NCBI RefSeq assembly: GCF_051106095.1 | Contig: NC_135784.1 | Span: 150,447,428 to 150,511,427 of the forward strand | DNA length: 64,000 nt | From: Pogona vitticeps | Taxonomy: Eukaryota > Chordata > Lepidosauria > Squamata > Agamidae | Direction of reading: 5' to 3' | Shown: in pieces, positions 1-55,583 of the stretch | Layout of the letters: the number at the start of each line of letters is the position of its first letter | Position numbering within the stretch: position 1 is the stretch's first letter | Program-made: the position numbers and the translations under genes | The notes under the pieces: model-generated | What the model was told of the DNA's origin: nothing | What the model saw: only the letters and a program-made list of their open reading frames with translations | Databases searched by the model: none

Positions 1-680
1 TAGAGCAGCAGAGGTGTGGCTCTACCCTTTACACAGCTCCGGCAGGATTAGGGCCGCTAGGTTTCACACGAGACTGTAATCCCGCCGGTCCCAGGAAAGT
101 GGTGTGAACCCCGTGCCCGGCTTCCTTTGCATCTCTTCGGCTGACGTGTGGGGCGCTGAGCGGCGGCGGGGGGGCGCGCAGGCTTGGGGTCCGCATCCTG
201 GCTTAGTGTGTACAGACATTTAGGCGCGTGTGCTTGCAGGGGTGGCGGGGAGGTCGTGAGGATTCTTCTAAGAGACGCTCGAGTCAAGGGCGCCTGTCCC
301 CCCCACCTTTCCCCCACCACCTCACAACTCCGAGCACGGATTTCTCCAACTCAGGCGGCCAGGAGTCGTCGTCCCCCCCCCCCCGGGGTGCGCTGCGCTC
401 TTCCAGCCCTTACCGCTGGCACCCTCGAGGACTCCCTCGCTCCCCTTTCCCAGTAGCTGTGGCTCTTTCGTCCCTAGGGAGCGCCACCGCCGACCCCACC
501 GCTGGAGGGAAGGGCGGCGGCGGCTCAAAGGCCGGCTCTTTCCACGCCGCCTCTCTCGGCTGGCTTCGGCACCGCGTTTTTTATTTTTTGTGTGCCAGGG
601 GTTTAGAGGGAGGAGGAAGGGGGGGGGAGAGGGTGCCTCCACGAGGCGTTGGAGGTTAGGGGTAGGGGAGAGGCGCAGAG
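1..680. promoter_or_regulatory. GC- and CpG-rich block, possible CACNB3 promoter or first-intron CpG island
   Basis: The first 680 bases are rich in G, C and CpG (for example around 150-180, 370-420 and 480-545), unlike the AT-rich DNA from 1000 onward. A CACGTG E-box follows at 763-768. I searched for the expected first-exon sequence of CACNB3 (MYDDSYVPGF-like) and did not find it, so exon 1 is probably just upstream and this block is its downstream flank. Promoter activity is inferred, not shown. Confidence 0.4.
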
Positions 681-1652
681 AGAAACCATTCCCTCCCCTC
701 TCCTCCCTCCCTTCTTACAACCCCTGAATGTTTTCGCTCCACTGCTGCCTTTTCCAAGAAGCTCACGTGTCTGAAAGGTGCACTCCGTTCGCTGTCACGT
801 AAAAGCAACAGACATTTGTGGCGGAGGGAGGAGGAGGTGCGGGAGAAGTCATATGAGGTAGCTTTCTGGAAGCAGCTTGGCAGTCAGCGCCCAAAAGAAG
901 GGCTGACTGAGAGGGTTCCCTGGATCTTAGTCAGAGAAGATGTAAACTGACAGAAAGGCAAGGCTCCTTAAGAACTAGTCTGCTCTCTTTGGAGTAATGA
1001 GACTCATTAGTTTAAAACACCCACACACACACACACACTTTTGCTTCTTGGGAGGGGAGATGTTCCTCTCTGCCTTTGCCTTGTGGTCTTGGAGATTTTT
1101 GCTCATCACAGCAGAGATAAGCTGCTTCATGCTTGTCACAACTCATCTTTCTGTGCAATCTGCTGAAGAAAGACAGGAACTTGCCCTGTATAAAGTAGCC
1201 AAGGGCTCCCTGGGAAGCTTAAAAAGGGTTTAGTTAGTGTAATCCTTTTGATTTACATTAATGCATCTTCTTCCTAAGCATCCCTTTGGGTCTTCCTCGT
1301 TTTCAGTGATGGAGAAGCCACACTCTCCAGGGGCAGTTGGATATCTGTGCTTGACCATCAGCCTCCCTCCCTGGCTGGGACTGATGGGAAGTGGAGTTGT
1401 CTGACAACATCTGGCTGGTCGCCACTCATAGTTCTCCTAGGTCATAAGGTGGTTCCAAAAATGGGCTTATATCCCACCTTGCAAGGCAGTAGGGAAGACT
1501 GCTTGGGTATTGTACCCAGTAGATGAAATCCTGTTGCTTGGTGTAGTACATTGAGTGAGGTTCACTGAATCCGTGGTACAGTATCTGGTGAGTTAATTCC
1601 TCCATAAGTGCCATTGATTCAATGGACCTACTCTGGCTGTGATTCTCTAAAC

Positions 1653-1792
1653 CTGTGGTACCCACCCTTGGGTAACCCAGGTGTTTTTGGACTACAACTC
1701 CCTGAAATCCTGGCCAGCACAGCTGGCCACACTGACGTTTTCTGGGAATTTTAGTCCAAGAACATATGGGGACCCAAGGTTGGGAACCACTG
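1653..1792. mobile_element. hAT-type foldback MITE, 140 bp
   Basis: The ends ctgtggtacccacccttggg and cccaaggttgggaaccactg are inverted repeats, and the halves fold on each other (ggactacaactccc against gggaattttagtcc). The 8-bp flanks ctctaaac and ctctacac differ at one base. Relatives lie at 26075, 24493 and 62019. Confidence 0.8.
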
Positions 1793-2554
1793 CTCTACAC
1801 TAAACAACAGGATTTCAGCAAGTATGTTTTTTTTTTTTAAAAAAAATTAAATATGATGTATAAATTGTTGTTTCAATCTATTGGGGTTTTCTTGGCAAAG
1901 ATACTGGAGTAGTTTGCCAGTTCCTGCTCTAGGTGGACCATAGCAAACTATAGCAAGTTCTTAAAGAACTGCTCATTACCCCCAGGATTTTCACTTTTAA
2001 CCCATTTGGGGTAATTTACCCCTGTTTTCCGACCTATGTTTTAGGATAACCATCTTAAATGCTTTTCTTGTGACACCACAACTGATGCCAGCTAGTCTCT
2101 GCATCAGAGTAGATTTAATTTAAATCACAGTTTAAATTTTTTAAAAATCAGATGGCTTTGATGACTTAAATTAAAAAGTAGATTTTCAAAATTTAAACCA
2201 TTATTTAAATTGTGATTTAAATGAATTCAAATTTTAAAAAACACTAATTTTTATCCACCCTGTTCTGCATCATCAGTTAAATAAATGCTATTGCATGGTT
2301 TAGGGAAATCTCCCTTAACCAGACACCCTCTAGAAGTGTTGGAAATTGGTTCGGAACTTCTGTTAAACCCCCAGCTAGCACAGTCGTTAGCCACCATGAT
2401 GGGAGTTGTAGTTCAAAATATGGAGTGGCTTTAGAGAAATTTTATAGCTGGGGCCTCTGCCACGCTCTTGTGTGGCCAGTTCTTTGCTAACCCCGCTCCT
2501 TCACTTTTAGCCCAACATAATAGTCATGTGCTATGAAATCAATTCTGACTAAGT

Positions 2555-2757
2555 CAGACCTTTTCAGCGTTTTCTGGATAGAGGATACTCAGAAGTGGTT
2601 TACCCATTCCTTCTTCTGAGAGTGCCCTGGGACTGTGCAGCTTGCCCAAAGCTACACAGGCTGGCTTTTATTGCACGAGGCACAGTGAGGAATCAAAGTT
2701 CCAACCTCTGGCTCTGAAGCCAGATACCTAAACCACTGAGCTATCCAGCCAGCTTTA
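2555..2757 (-). mobile_element. tRNA-derived SINE in CACNB3 intron 1
   Basis: Same family as 63108-63318: the minus strand reads tagctcagtggtttaggtat at its head and gctttgggcaagctgcac in its body. The 3' tail is incomplete. Confidence 0.7.
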
Positions 2758-3995
2758 GCCCAGCGTATAGAAGTGTAAAAAAAAAAATGAAACCTGGCTT
2801 ACCTGAGAAAATTTTCAACTGTAGATTTTTAGCATATGGGGTTGTTGTAGTTAAACGTGTAAGAGCAGAGCCAGTAGCAACAGTAACGAAAGTTACTATA
2901 GCTAACATCCCTGATCAGGAATTTTCCAGATGCGTTAATCTACAAGTACCACCAGGTTGGGGAAGTCTGGTTAGAGATTAGCAATAGATTGGCAACATTT
3001 GGGTTAAATAAGATGTGCTGGATCACATTCCTGCCCCTTCTTTAATCGGCCCCATCCCTCCTATGCCACCTCCACCTCCCTTTCCTGATTTGTTTACAGA
3101 TTGGAGTTCCTTCCAACTGTTTTATTTTATTGTTTGCTTTAAACCCACCATGTCATTCCCTGTCCATGGCACATTTCCACATTTCATAATATTGACATCT
3201 CTCTTTCTGTGAAGGAGACAAATGAGAAGGAAACACATGGAGAGATGGGAGATAAAAGAGCAGCAATTGGGGAAACGCAAGCAAATGCACTTAAACATGC
3301 TTAAATTGATTACCGTTAGGGGGAAAAATGGCATTGGAGTTTCTGCCCAAGGCCTGGAGGAGATTTTGATTAAAGCATGAACGGGAGAGAGGCACCTTCT
3401 TTGGCATGCTGCTTAAGGCTCAAACTATTTTGTATGAAATGCAGCCGGGTGATGGCCATGGAGAGAAAAATGGCAGCTTCCTTGCCCACAGGAAGATGAT
3501 TATAGGCAAGTTAACAAATGACAACAACAACAGTGTACAGTAATTTAGTGTCTATATAGCATGCTTTGAGTGTTCAAAGTGCTTCTCACAGATTATCTGA
3601 CTAATCCTTGCCACAACAGGCCTGTAGGCAAAACGCTTATCATCATGATAATTATTATTATTATCTTCATGTTGCAGACAGAGGCTGTTAGAAGGAGGGG
3701 AGGGAAAGTTAATGCCATGTAGAAAGTCTGTGGCTTTAAGGAAATATGACATCTAGGACCTTCCCCACTTTCTGGTGTTTCTAGCTCCACAGCTCCATTT
3801 TTAGCAACAGCCCAACATGCAGTAATGCAAAAGATGAAGCCTAGCAAACCCAGGAGAAGTTTCAACTGCTAATTTTTAGCATGTTGGGTTGCTCCAGCTA
3901 AATATATATGCACAGAGCCGGTAACAACAGCAATAAAGGGTCACCTCTACAGATGCTATAGCTAATATCTCTGACAGGGCATCTTCTAGATGTGT
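2757..3995 (+). repeat. Unclassified diverged repeat pair (2757-2955 and 3806-3995)
   Basis: Both copies share a tagcccaacat or cccagcgtat start, gaaacctggcttacctgaga or gaagcctagcaaacccagga, a ttttagcat-t-gggttg block, gcagagcc-gta-caacag, and atgctatagctaa followed by atc-ctga. They are direct repeats about 1 kb apart. I do not recognise the family. Confidence 0.55.
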
Positions 3996-4164
3996 TATAT
4001 GTGTTACAGGTCCCATCATCCCCAACCATCATGGAATAGGTCTACTGACAGGGGGGCGTTGTGTGAATTATTATGTTCAAATACATCTGCAGTTTGCTTT
4101 GTTGGGAGAAATAATGTTGCACTGTTTTTGCTTTGATACTTAGCTTCTGTTGGTCATATCTTTT

Positions 4165-4390
4165 CCCAGATATCTGAGGAAGTGGACTTGATCCACGAAA
4201 GCTCATTGTTAGTTTTTCAGGTGCCACAACATTTTTGTCTTCTTAATTTTTTTATTTTTGTTTTTGCCAGATACATTTTTCACTCTAGTATCTGAGGATG
4301 TTGACTTGATCCATGAAAGCTTATATTAAAGTACAGCAGTTAGTCTTTGAGATGGCACAGCATTTTCATTTATTGTGTTTTTCTTTTTGT
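4165..4390 (+). repeat. Two direct copies of the gtggcacc / ccacgaaagctc repeat
   Basis: tatctgaggaagtggacttg and atccacgaaagctc at about 4171 recur at about 4291 as tatctgaggatgttgacttg and atccatgaaagctt. Both are followed by a tagt-ttt-ag and tggcac stretch. The same family appears at 56459. Confidence 0.65.
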
Positions 4391-5520
4391 CTGAGTAGTC
4401 ACTGGACTGCCCCATGACAGAACCTTGTGTACTCCAGCTGTTCATCTTCTCTGTCACTTTCTTTCTCTGTCTGCCTTTGAGGAGATTTTGGGATGCTTGT
4501 GTATGCTTTAAAAATGCTAACATTCTTATATGGTATATACTACTGTAGTTAACTTTCTACCTCAGTGAATGTTGCTCTAAATGTGTTCTGCATGTAGCTA
4601 TTCTATAAATGCAATGATATCCCTAGTGAAAAATATAATATTCTGTTTCACATTGTTTAGCTTCTTCAGTGGTTGTTTTATTGAATCCAGCATAGGTTAT
4701 TATATAGCAAATAAATAGAGCGTAAAGAGCCTTGAGCAATGCATAGTAATAATAGGTGTGGAGTGTTGGGTTCCTTTCCGACCTTAATTTTTTGTGTGAA
4801 GGTTGGAGTGTTCTCCGTATGGTGGAATATCCTATTTTCACCTGGGAAATGTTAGAAAGCATGTAATTTGAATTTTAAGGCTGCAATCTAAGACCATGGG
4901 TTATATACTTCTGAGTAAATGTTAGGTTAGGAACAGGCTGAAAGAATTCAGACAATATTTCCATGGCTCGCGTGCTGAAGCAAATTCAGTTTGCACAGTT
5001 ACAACCCTCAATTACTTTATAGGCTGTCGGGTTCTAACAAAAGATATGGGGCAGAACCTGTTTTCAAGTACTAAATAGAAAAGACTTTAAACACCATTAT
5101 GTTCCCAGTCAGGCTGAGTCAGATTAGCGGCACTGAACCAACCATTCACCCCTGTAGGAGTGGTCCTTGCATAACCCTGAGTCCAAAAGCACAGGAGGTG
5201 CCCACCAGAGTAGATTGATTTACGTTAAAAAATATATCATTTAATCATGATTTATTTCAATTTTATTTTTTAAAAAATCATTGAGTTTTATCCACGCTGG
5301 TGTTTACATTTGCAAGTTTTTAACACTCGAAGGGACAACCCTCTCTGTGGCCGAAGTCCCTTTGCCTCTTCCTTCACTTGTTATGTTGGAGTGGAAAGTC
5401 CCTTTCTATGCATTTGGAAAGCAGCCTGAGTGCCCCCCCCCATAAGTGAGTATCTCTTGATCTCCAGTCAGGAAGAATCTTAGCATCACCTCATGGGAGT
5501 TTTGGCCTTCTTCCCATCAG

Positions 5521-27072
<21,552 letters not shown>

Positions 27073-28780
27073 GACCCTCTCCCTGGCCTGGCCTCTACCC
27101 CCTCCTCACTCCTGGGCCGCCACGCTGCCGGGGACACAAAGCTGCTGCTCCCGCTGCCGCCGCTGCCACCGCCACCGCCCTCGGACCGAGTCGATTGCCT
27201 GCTCTCTAGCCTTCCTCTCGTCCCTTACCTAGTGGAGCCCCAGAGTAGACAGGCCCTGCCCTGGTATACAGGTGCTATCTCTATGGAACCCCAGCCACAG
27301 CCACAGCTGCCTGATTCCTTTGTACAGGAAGGGTGGGTTCTTGTACCTATTCTTTGCTTTGAAGGCATTGAGGATGGGTTTTGTTTTTTTGGCAGGGTAA
27401 ATTCCATTGGCAGCCTAGCATCCCCATCCTGTTGCTGGTGGTGGGGAAGAGGAGTCAAGCTTCTCCATCTGTGGAAGGGATGCAGCTTCTCTTACAAGGG
27501 GAGCGGCAGTTCTTTCTCTGATTCCAAGAGAAAAGGTCGGCGTTAGGAGGACAAAACCAGGAACGCCTCTGCCTCTGTTCTCTTCGTGCAGCCTTCCTGA
27601 GCCCAGCATCCTCCAGGTGTGTTGAACTGCAACTCCCATCCACCCCCCGTCCACAGTCCAGCACATTTGGAGGGATGCCCGCTTGGGAAAGGGTTGGTCT
27701 GGTTCTCCAAGCAGGAAGTTTTAAGCCAGGACGTTGTTCCTTTGCCTTTGCCACGGGACTTGGTTCCAGCCCATTGCTTTGCCGCCAGGCCAGGCCAGAC
27801 GTTCCGTGGTTGGTGGGAAAAAACAACAACCACCAAGACTTGCTCGTCAGTGCGTGAGAAGGGCTGTGCTCTGTGAGTCCATTCACAGGTACTCCTAAGG
27901 CAGGTTGTAGTCATTGCAGGTGAACCGTGGGGGCACTGGCCACCATTTTTGTGCATGTGCTTGATGTTTTTTTGTGCAAGTGCTTGCTTTCAAACAGTTT
28001 TATTTTAAAGATCGCAAGCAGCCGATGACGTTGAACCATCCTTGAGCTGTACTAGTTCAGGTCTGAAGGAGCGGGTGCTGAGTTGATTACCCTGCACGCA
28101 GAAGAACCATGTATGAGGGAGAAGGGCTACAGTAAACAGACATTTGGTTGTCTGTTTGCAGGGGAAATTCTCTGTCTATTTGAAGGAACACTTTCCTACC
28201 TGTAACCTGAACGGCTACAACCCAGAAACAGGCCAGTCCATCACCTTTTGCTGCTGTTTGTTAATGAACATACAAAGCATGAGCCAAGCAATGAGTAGCA
28301 AGACAGCTGCAGCTCATCCTTTTTTCCCCCCTGTGGAGTGTTAGTGCAACTGCCCCTAACAGTTACCTGCCCTAAAGAGATCACCCTACAGAGGTTTTTC
28401 TACTTGAAGAGGTACGTATATTTTGCATATAACGGCTCACACAGATTCAGCCTGTATTGGGAAGCTTCAGAGCCTGTGAAGGCGATGATGCTACCTTGTG
28501 CAAAGCTATGCTCTGATGGAACATCAGGTCCCACCGTAACTTTCTCCTCCCGCCCCATCGTCTCTTGTTTGTCTTCCATGAACTGGAAGGCACGACCAAT
28601 TCTTAGGACGCTGAGAGGCAAATGACCTGCTACACACAAAACAATGCCTTTAGCCTTTAAAAACATTCTTTTAATCAAACACTGATTTGGAAGTTGATTT
28701 GGGATAAGAAGCAGCTATTATTTTGAACAGATCATTTCCAAACTGCATCTATTCGAAATAAATCCTTGCAGCACTCATTT
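27073..28780 (+). other. CACNB3: CACNB3 3' untranslated region (3' end inferred)
   Basis: This is the sequence after the stop codon up to just beyond the first good polyadenylation signal. The first 200 bases are C-rich and GC-rich, the rest average. No conserved reading frame is seen. The 3' limit is inferred from the AATAAA at 28757 and could be wrong if a more distal site is used. Confidence 0.6.
28757..28762 (+). promoter_or_regulatory. CACNB3: Polyadenylation signal AATAAA, probably CACNB3
   Basis: A canonical AATAAA sits 1.7 kb downstream of the CACNB3 stop, the first such hexamer on this strand after the stop. Its strength cannot be judged without transcript data. Confidence 0.5.
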
Positions 28781-29899
28781 GCCCAGTGAATTCCAGATCC
28801 ACAGGAACATCGTAGGTGGGGCAAGAGTGATTTTTTTTTAATTTGAGTACCAGAATTGCTGGTGGGAAAAGGATTCAGAAGCCTCTCATGCTGTTCCTGC
28901 TCTCAGTGTCTCAGAACCCTGAAGCAGGGGAGGGTAAGTCCCTACTTTCCTCCTAACCAGTTGTCACCTCCTGAGGGCTACAGTCTGATGCTTAGCCTGG
29001 ATATGACCCTTCCCTTCCTCATACGGACTCTTCTCTTTCTCTGCACAGACCCACCTCTTGTTAGGAACCTGATATTCGTAAAGCCACAATATGTGAACTT
29101 TTCTTTTTGATTCACCATCGTCCTTGGACTTTTCTGCAAATTGCATGGGGCCTTGATCTTCCTTATTGGGGCGAGTGTACGGGAGATGTTGGATGCATGC
29201 CAGTTTTGCTACTGGGCAATGCTTTCTACCTGTGTTACCTGTAGATTCTGTCTTCAGGAGTGAGGAAGCGCGGGGCTATGTCCTCCCCTCTTGCTTACCG
29301 TCAAATGCACAACCCCTTCCGCCCCTAGATGGCCAGTTTGCTCTTCCATGCCTCCCCCAGGCACCTTGAATATTTCACTGGGCAAGTGGATGGCAGCCCC
29401 CCCGCCCTTAAAAAGCACGTACGCCTATCAGAAATCAGCCTGTACATATCGCGCAATACCATCACGAGTTGTTTGAGCATTAAGTCCTACGCCCTGGACT
29501 ACTCAGAGCTAGGAAGGAAGTTTATTTTTCCTGGCTTAGATCATTTCAAGGGCAGGGAAACCTGGGTTCTGCCCCTGCGGTCCCCATCCTGTGGGCTGCC
29601 GTGGCAATAGCTTTGTTACTGTTCTTTTGTAGAGAGCACTTCTTCCCCCCCCCCAACAACTTGTAAGCGGTTTGAAAGAACAAGCGTTTGCTGTTTGTAG
29701 AACATGTCTGGTCTTGTCTTTATTGGGAGGAGGACGGCTGGGAGTGGGAGGGAGCTCTGGCTGAAGCTTTGAGAATCACCTGGACAGAAATCAACAGTTT
29801 TGGGGGGCTTATACACATACCCCCATGTCACCACAAAGGCAGTGTGCTTATAAGACAGAGCTGGGGAAATCTTTCTCAGACAACACCACCCACAAGCTA
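28781..29899. other. Spacer between CACNB3 and DDX23 ends; may include distal CACNB3 3' UTR
   Basis: No gene seen. A minus-strand AATAAA lies at 29718-29723 and could serve a long DDX23 3' UTR, but no plus-strand signal follows within the stretch. A homopolymer C run is at about 29646-29655. Confidence 0.4.
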
Positions 29900-30280
29900 C
29901 CATATTTTTCCGTGTATGAACCAACACTTTTTCCTAAAATAGTTAAGAGGAAAAATTTAGGGTTGTTTTATACACAGAAGTAAGGGGGGGAGGCTTCGAT
30001 CCCTGCTTTCTCCCTCCACTTTTTGCAAAGAAAGTGGTTTGGGAAAGCAGCTTTTTGCAAAGGAAGTGGATGGGGAAAGCACTTTCTTCGCAAGAAAGTG
30101 GAGGGGGAAAGTGATTCCTTCTTTCCCCCTCCATTTTCTTGAAAGTGCTTTCCCCACCCAATATCTTTGTAAAAAGCTGTTTTCCGCCTCCACTTTTTGC
30201 GAGGGGGAAAGCAGCTTTTTGCAAAGAAAGACACTTTGAGTTAGAAAATTGGAGGGCGTCTTATACATGGAAAATGATGG
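29900..30280. mobile_element. MITE with TA target duplication, 381 bp
   Basis: The left end ccatatttttccgtgtat and right end atacatggaaaatgatgg are imperfect inverted repeats, flanked by TA (29898-29899, 30281-30282). The interior is built of short modules (gcaaagaaagtgg, gggggaaag, agctttttgcaaag) in both orientations. No transposase is present. Confidence 0.75.
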
Positions 30281-33130
30281 TAACTGGGAGATTTCTTGCA
30301 GTTCCACATCCCAAGAAATAGTAGTTCCACACTCCAGATGTAAGGCCAGCCATGGCTTGGAGAAGGGTTCGTGGCCAGGGACGGTAAGGCTGACAGCCAA
30401 CATGGTGTGTATTCTGTTTGACACTGGAAAGCATTGTGTACACACACTAAGGCAGCCTTTAACAAGCTTCACAGCATTTCCTCTGCCTTGGAATAGACAT
30501 TCTCTGAGGCCTAGCGTTGGCTCTTGCATCACACCAAACCACTTTTCCAAGAAGTCTTTCATGAGTTTTCAGCTTCATTTTATGAAAAGGCCCCAAACGT
30601 CTTAAAGTGTTGTAGCTGGACGTAAGGCAGCTTCCCTACCACATTACACAAGCAATCTCATGGATAAGTAAGGGAAGTGATTAATGGCTAACATGTGACT
30701 GTGATCTCGTTCATCACACAGTTCTGCCATAGCTTGTAAGTTGGATGCTACATTGAACACATGCTTACTCAACAGTACATTTAATGTTCTTTCCTGGTTC
30801 CCCTAGAATGAAGGGACCTCTGTGGTCCACTAAGATACTTTTGACTAAAACCCTTCCCAGTACTCAATGGGAGAGCCTCTTTCAATATTTCAGCTTTAGG
30901 GCAACATATTCTAGGAATCTAATCTGTACAGTTAAGGGATGTTGCAGAAGTACAGTTGTTGGAGTCCAAACCATAAGGTCAGCTCAGGAAACAGTCTGTT
31001 CACTCAAATATATTGGGTGCAATTCTGCTGAAGTCAATGGGAGAGAAGCTTTGAATTATGGCTTACTGGCAGCTTACGACAGTAAATGTTCTTACCTCTG
31101 CAGTGTACCACTTTCTAATGAAACTCTAAATTCACTGTAAGAAAATCCATATTCTTAGCCTTGGGCATTTATATTTACATTCTAGTTGCAGCGGTTTTCT
31201 ACTAAGCAGTTCAGGATTGATCCTACACAACTGAAGGGGCCAGCAACCCAAAGGCAAAATGCTGCAAGCACAGAGTGGGAGTAAGATACTGAATTAAACC
31301 AATGGCACTCCTTCCAAAACAATCTCACACCAGGTTGCAATGACAACAGTGGACTATACTCCACTTGGACAATCTATACTGTATTGGGATGTAGCTACTC
31401 ATGAACACAATATGAGTACACACACAGGATGTGTGTGCTTGCACATGCATGAGAATTGCCATTTTTCTAATACAAGAAAGGCCCTCCTTCTCCAGCTCTT
31501 ACGTCAATGGTTTTGCTGTGGCCCTGAAAACTGATGTCAGATACCACTGTTTTGTCCTTGGGCTACTTATGCTCCAGGGAGCACTCTTGAGAAAGGCAGC
31601 AATTTTTCCAAGGCCAGAACTGAACCATATTCTCAACTAAAGAAGAGGCTATATAGCAGCTTTTGCAAGGGTGAAACTGACACAGAGGAAATAATTGTTT
31701 AAGAATGGGCATGGCTACATTGACAAATAGCAGAAGAAATGCTTGGGGACTGGCAGTCCAATTTGGATAATTTTCCATTGACTAAATGACATGCAAATCA
31801 GCTCAAGAGTTGCCCTCTCTAATCCATGCTTCCTTCGTCCACCACTGGGATTCTACTTTTTTGGAATCGGCTGCATTTATATCAGTTAAATGGTGCAATC
31901 ATTTGAGTGGATGTGGAGGGCTTTGTAGCTGTTGCATTTAAAGCTATTCCATGCTCTAACAGTGCCTCCTGAACAGCTGGACAGCCAGAGCAGAGCAATC
32001 TTAAAACTTGCGCCTCCCTCTCTGCTGATTCCTCATTTTTCCCCATCTTTGGTCACATAGCTCCTGTCCTAGCATCAGGAAAGTAAGCCTTTAAAAGAAA
32101 AAAAGAAGGAAAGAGATAGGAAAGACAGAAACAAGCAGATCCAGACACCAGAAGCAGGGAGGATTCAAATGTTAAAAGCTCCAAAATATAATCTTGCTTC
32201 TAGCTGGTGCTCCCATAAATGTCCCATTTCAAGACTTCTACTTCACTGAAAAGACACACCAGCAGTTACACATCATGGTAGATGAATATCAATTCTATAC
32301 AAAGAATGCTCTCTCAACTCAAGGACTACTTTTGCTCATGAGAAACCATGAGTCAAGAAAAACAGGCAGATACCAGCAATATTTCACACAGATTTATAAT
32401 AGGACACCAAAAAATCACTGAAAAAATAGCAGTTTTTCTGTACATCACCTGCCCCTTTCTGAAGACTGTAAGGAGCAGTGCCCTCCTCTGGATAAAACAA
32501 GTATTCTTTAGTGATCACCCCACCCTTTCTCATGAAATTATCACGCTGAAACAATAGTCTGAGCTTCAAAATGATGTGAGGTCCTTCCTGGAGGAGGACA
32601 AAAGAATTACCGCATTCCAGCTGCTGTGCCCCCAACTTGCATTTCTTCTTTCACAGGACCAAGCCCTAGAGTTTTGCCTGATCATGGAGCAGTGAATGAG
32701 GGAACGTGTTACAAGCGACGTTTAGGCCCTGGGACTTAACACACACACCCCTCCGAGTGCGATAGACTCCTGGCCATAGCTCAGTTAAGCCAAGCAGACA
32801 AAGTTTTCCCAGATGGCAGATAAACACTGGCTCCAACAAGAATGAAGCTAATCAGTCTAGATCAGGATTCCCAAGGTGACATTCTAGCCTCTTTGGAATG
32901 ACATTCACCTTGTTTGGTCCTAAATTTGTGAAGTGTCACATCAGCAACATGTAGGGGTGTCACCTACGTTTGAAAAAAAAGAAAAGCCAATGCCTTGTTA
33001 AGGACGAAGTGCCAGGGACTGGCAGAGCGGTTTCACAACGTGGGATCCTTGCTTTTTCAGTCTTGCCCAGGTTCCAGGCAGCAAGGAGGCTGTCTCACAG
33101 CTCTTTGATGAATTGCTCCTCTAGTGGAGC
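30281..33130 (-). other. Convergent interval: DDX23 3' UTR (end unknown) and spacer
   Basis: DDX23 transcription runs leftward out of its stop codon into this region. No canonical AATAAA on the minus strand is seen in the first kilobase; a TATAAA variant is at about 32388-32393. I cannot place the polyadenylation site. The rest of the interval shows no convincing gene. A purine-rich patch lies at about 32096-32150. Confidence 0.45.
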
Positions 33131-54760
<21,630 letters not shown>

Positions 54761-54977
54761 GCTCCTTGTCGCACAGCATCATGGGAAAGCAAGTCCGTTC
54801 GGCTATTTGCGTTCACCTCAAGGTTCAAGCCAATGACTACGAATCCCAAGAGGCAAAGCGAGGCGGGTGCAAAAAAAAAAGGGGGCCCCAGCATACACCA
54901 CGCCATACGTATTTTTAACCCTACGGATTAGCCTTTGCGATGGACGTTTCGATGTGTCGGAAAAACTCTCCGGCCGA

Positions 54978-54989
54978 ACTACAATTCCC
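54978..54989 (+). promoter_or_regulatory. ZNF143-like motif ACTACAATTCCC upstream of DDX23
   Basis: ACTACAATTCCC matches the core of the ZNF143/Staf site common in bidirectional housekeeping promoters. It lies about 250 bp upstream of the DDX23 YY1 motif in a GC-rich stretch. A second, weaker relative (gactacgaatccc) is at about 54833. Binding is inferred from sequence only. Confidence 0.5.
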
Positions 54990-55583
54990 GACGGAGCTTT
55001 CGCTTGAAAAACTGGAGAATAGCGCCCCTTCTGGTAGGTGCGGAAAAGTTCTGTGGGTGGCGCTGAGGCTCACTTTTCTCGCGCGGGGAGTTTTTGTCCT
55101 TCTAAAAGCAGAGCATTGTTTGGAACCCAGGCGGGCAGGCAAGGCAAGGCTTGCTTGCTTGCAAGGCGTCCCATGACATGCAATAAAGCACTGATAAAAA
55201 GGGGCTGCCGTGCTCGAAAGCGTGAACCGGATAAACTTTAACAAAATTGGCGGAAGAGAAGAGAGAAAAATCTAAAGGCATCTTCAAAGAGTACGAACAT
55301 GTTTAGCTAGTAGTTTTTCTTTTGGTCTTTTTCTCTTGTTGGTTATATGATAGATTGCTAATGTTTTTGAGTTTGTATGTCATAATTTTAAAAAAAAGAT
55401 TATTAACATGTAGTGTACGAGCCACCTAGGGCCCCCTGCTGACGAATAAACGAGAGTCCTAATTCCATATTGGGGCGATACCTGTATTAGACAGACCGAC
55501 TCCTAACCTCTGACTCTGCAGCCAGATGCCTAAACCCACCGAAAAAATCAGGATATGGTCCTTAAAAACAATATAAATGCAGG

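Larger units (their letters stand above)
681..5520 (+). other. CACNB3 intron 1 (visible part), repeat-rich
   Basis: No exon was recognised here. It contains a CA microsatellite (about 1019-1040), a hAT-type foldback MITE (1653-1792), AT-rich repeats at about 2100-2270 and 5205-5300 that share a tttatccac end, a tRNA-type SINE (2555-2757), a pair of diverged repeats at about 2757-2955 and 3806-3995, an L2/MIR-like stretch (3520-3700), and two direct copies of a tail-like repeat at 4165-4390. Short reading frames here look random. Confidence 0.6.

Noticed and set aside
228-659. 143-codon frame at the window start
   Set aside because: A GC-rich, proline- and serine-rich frame in a CpG-rich block; overlapping frames on both strands are equally open, so it is a composition effect.
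1882-1935. BovB 5' fragment
   Set aside because: cttggcaaagatactggagt resembles 11856-11875 of the BovB, but the match is short and the same words occur in other tRNA SINE and L2-type repeats.
29957-30562. 201-codon minus-strand frame
   Set aside because: It is a translation of modular MITE sequence plus flank, with repeated FAKSG-like words created by the repeat units.
54940-55176. 78-codon plus-strand frame divergent from DDX23
   Set aside because: The place fits a two-way promoter, but the protein is unrecognised and short, and no splice or polyadenylation context supports a gene.
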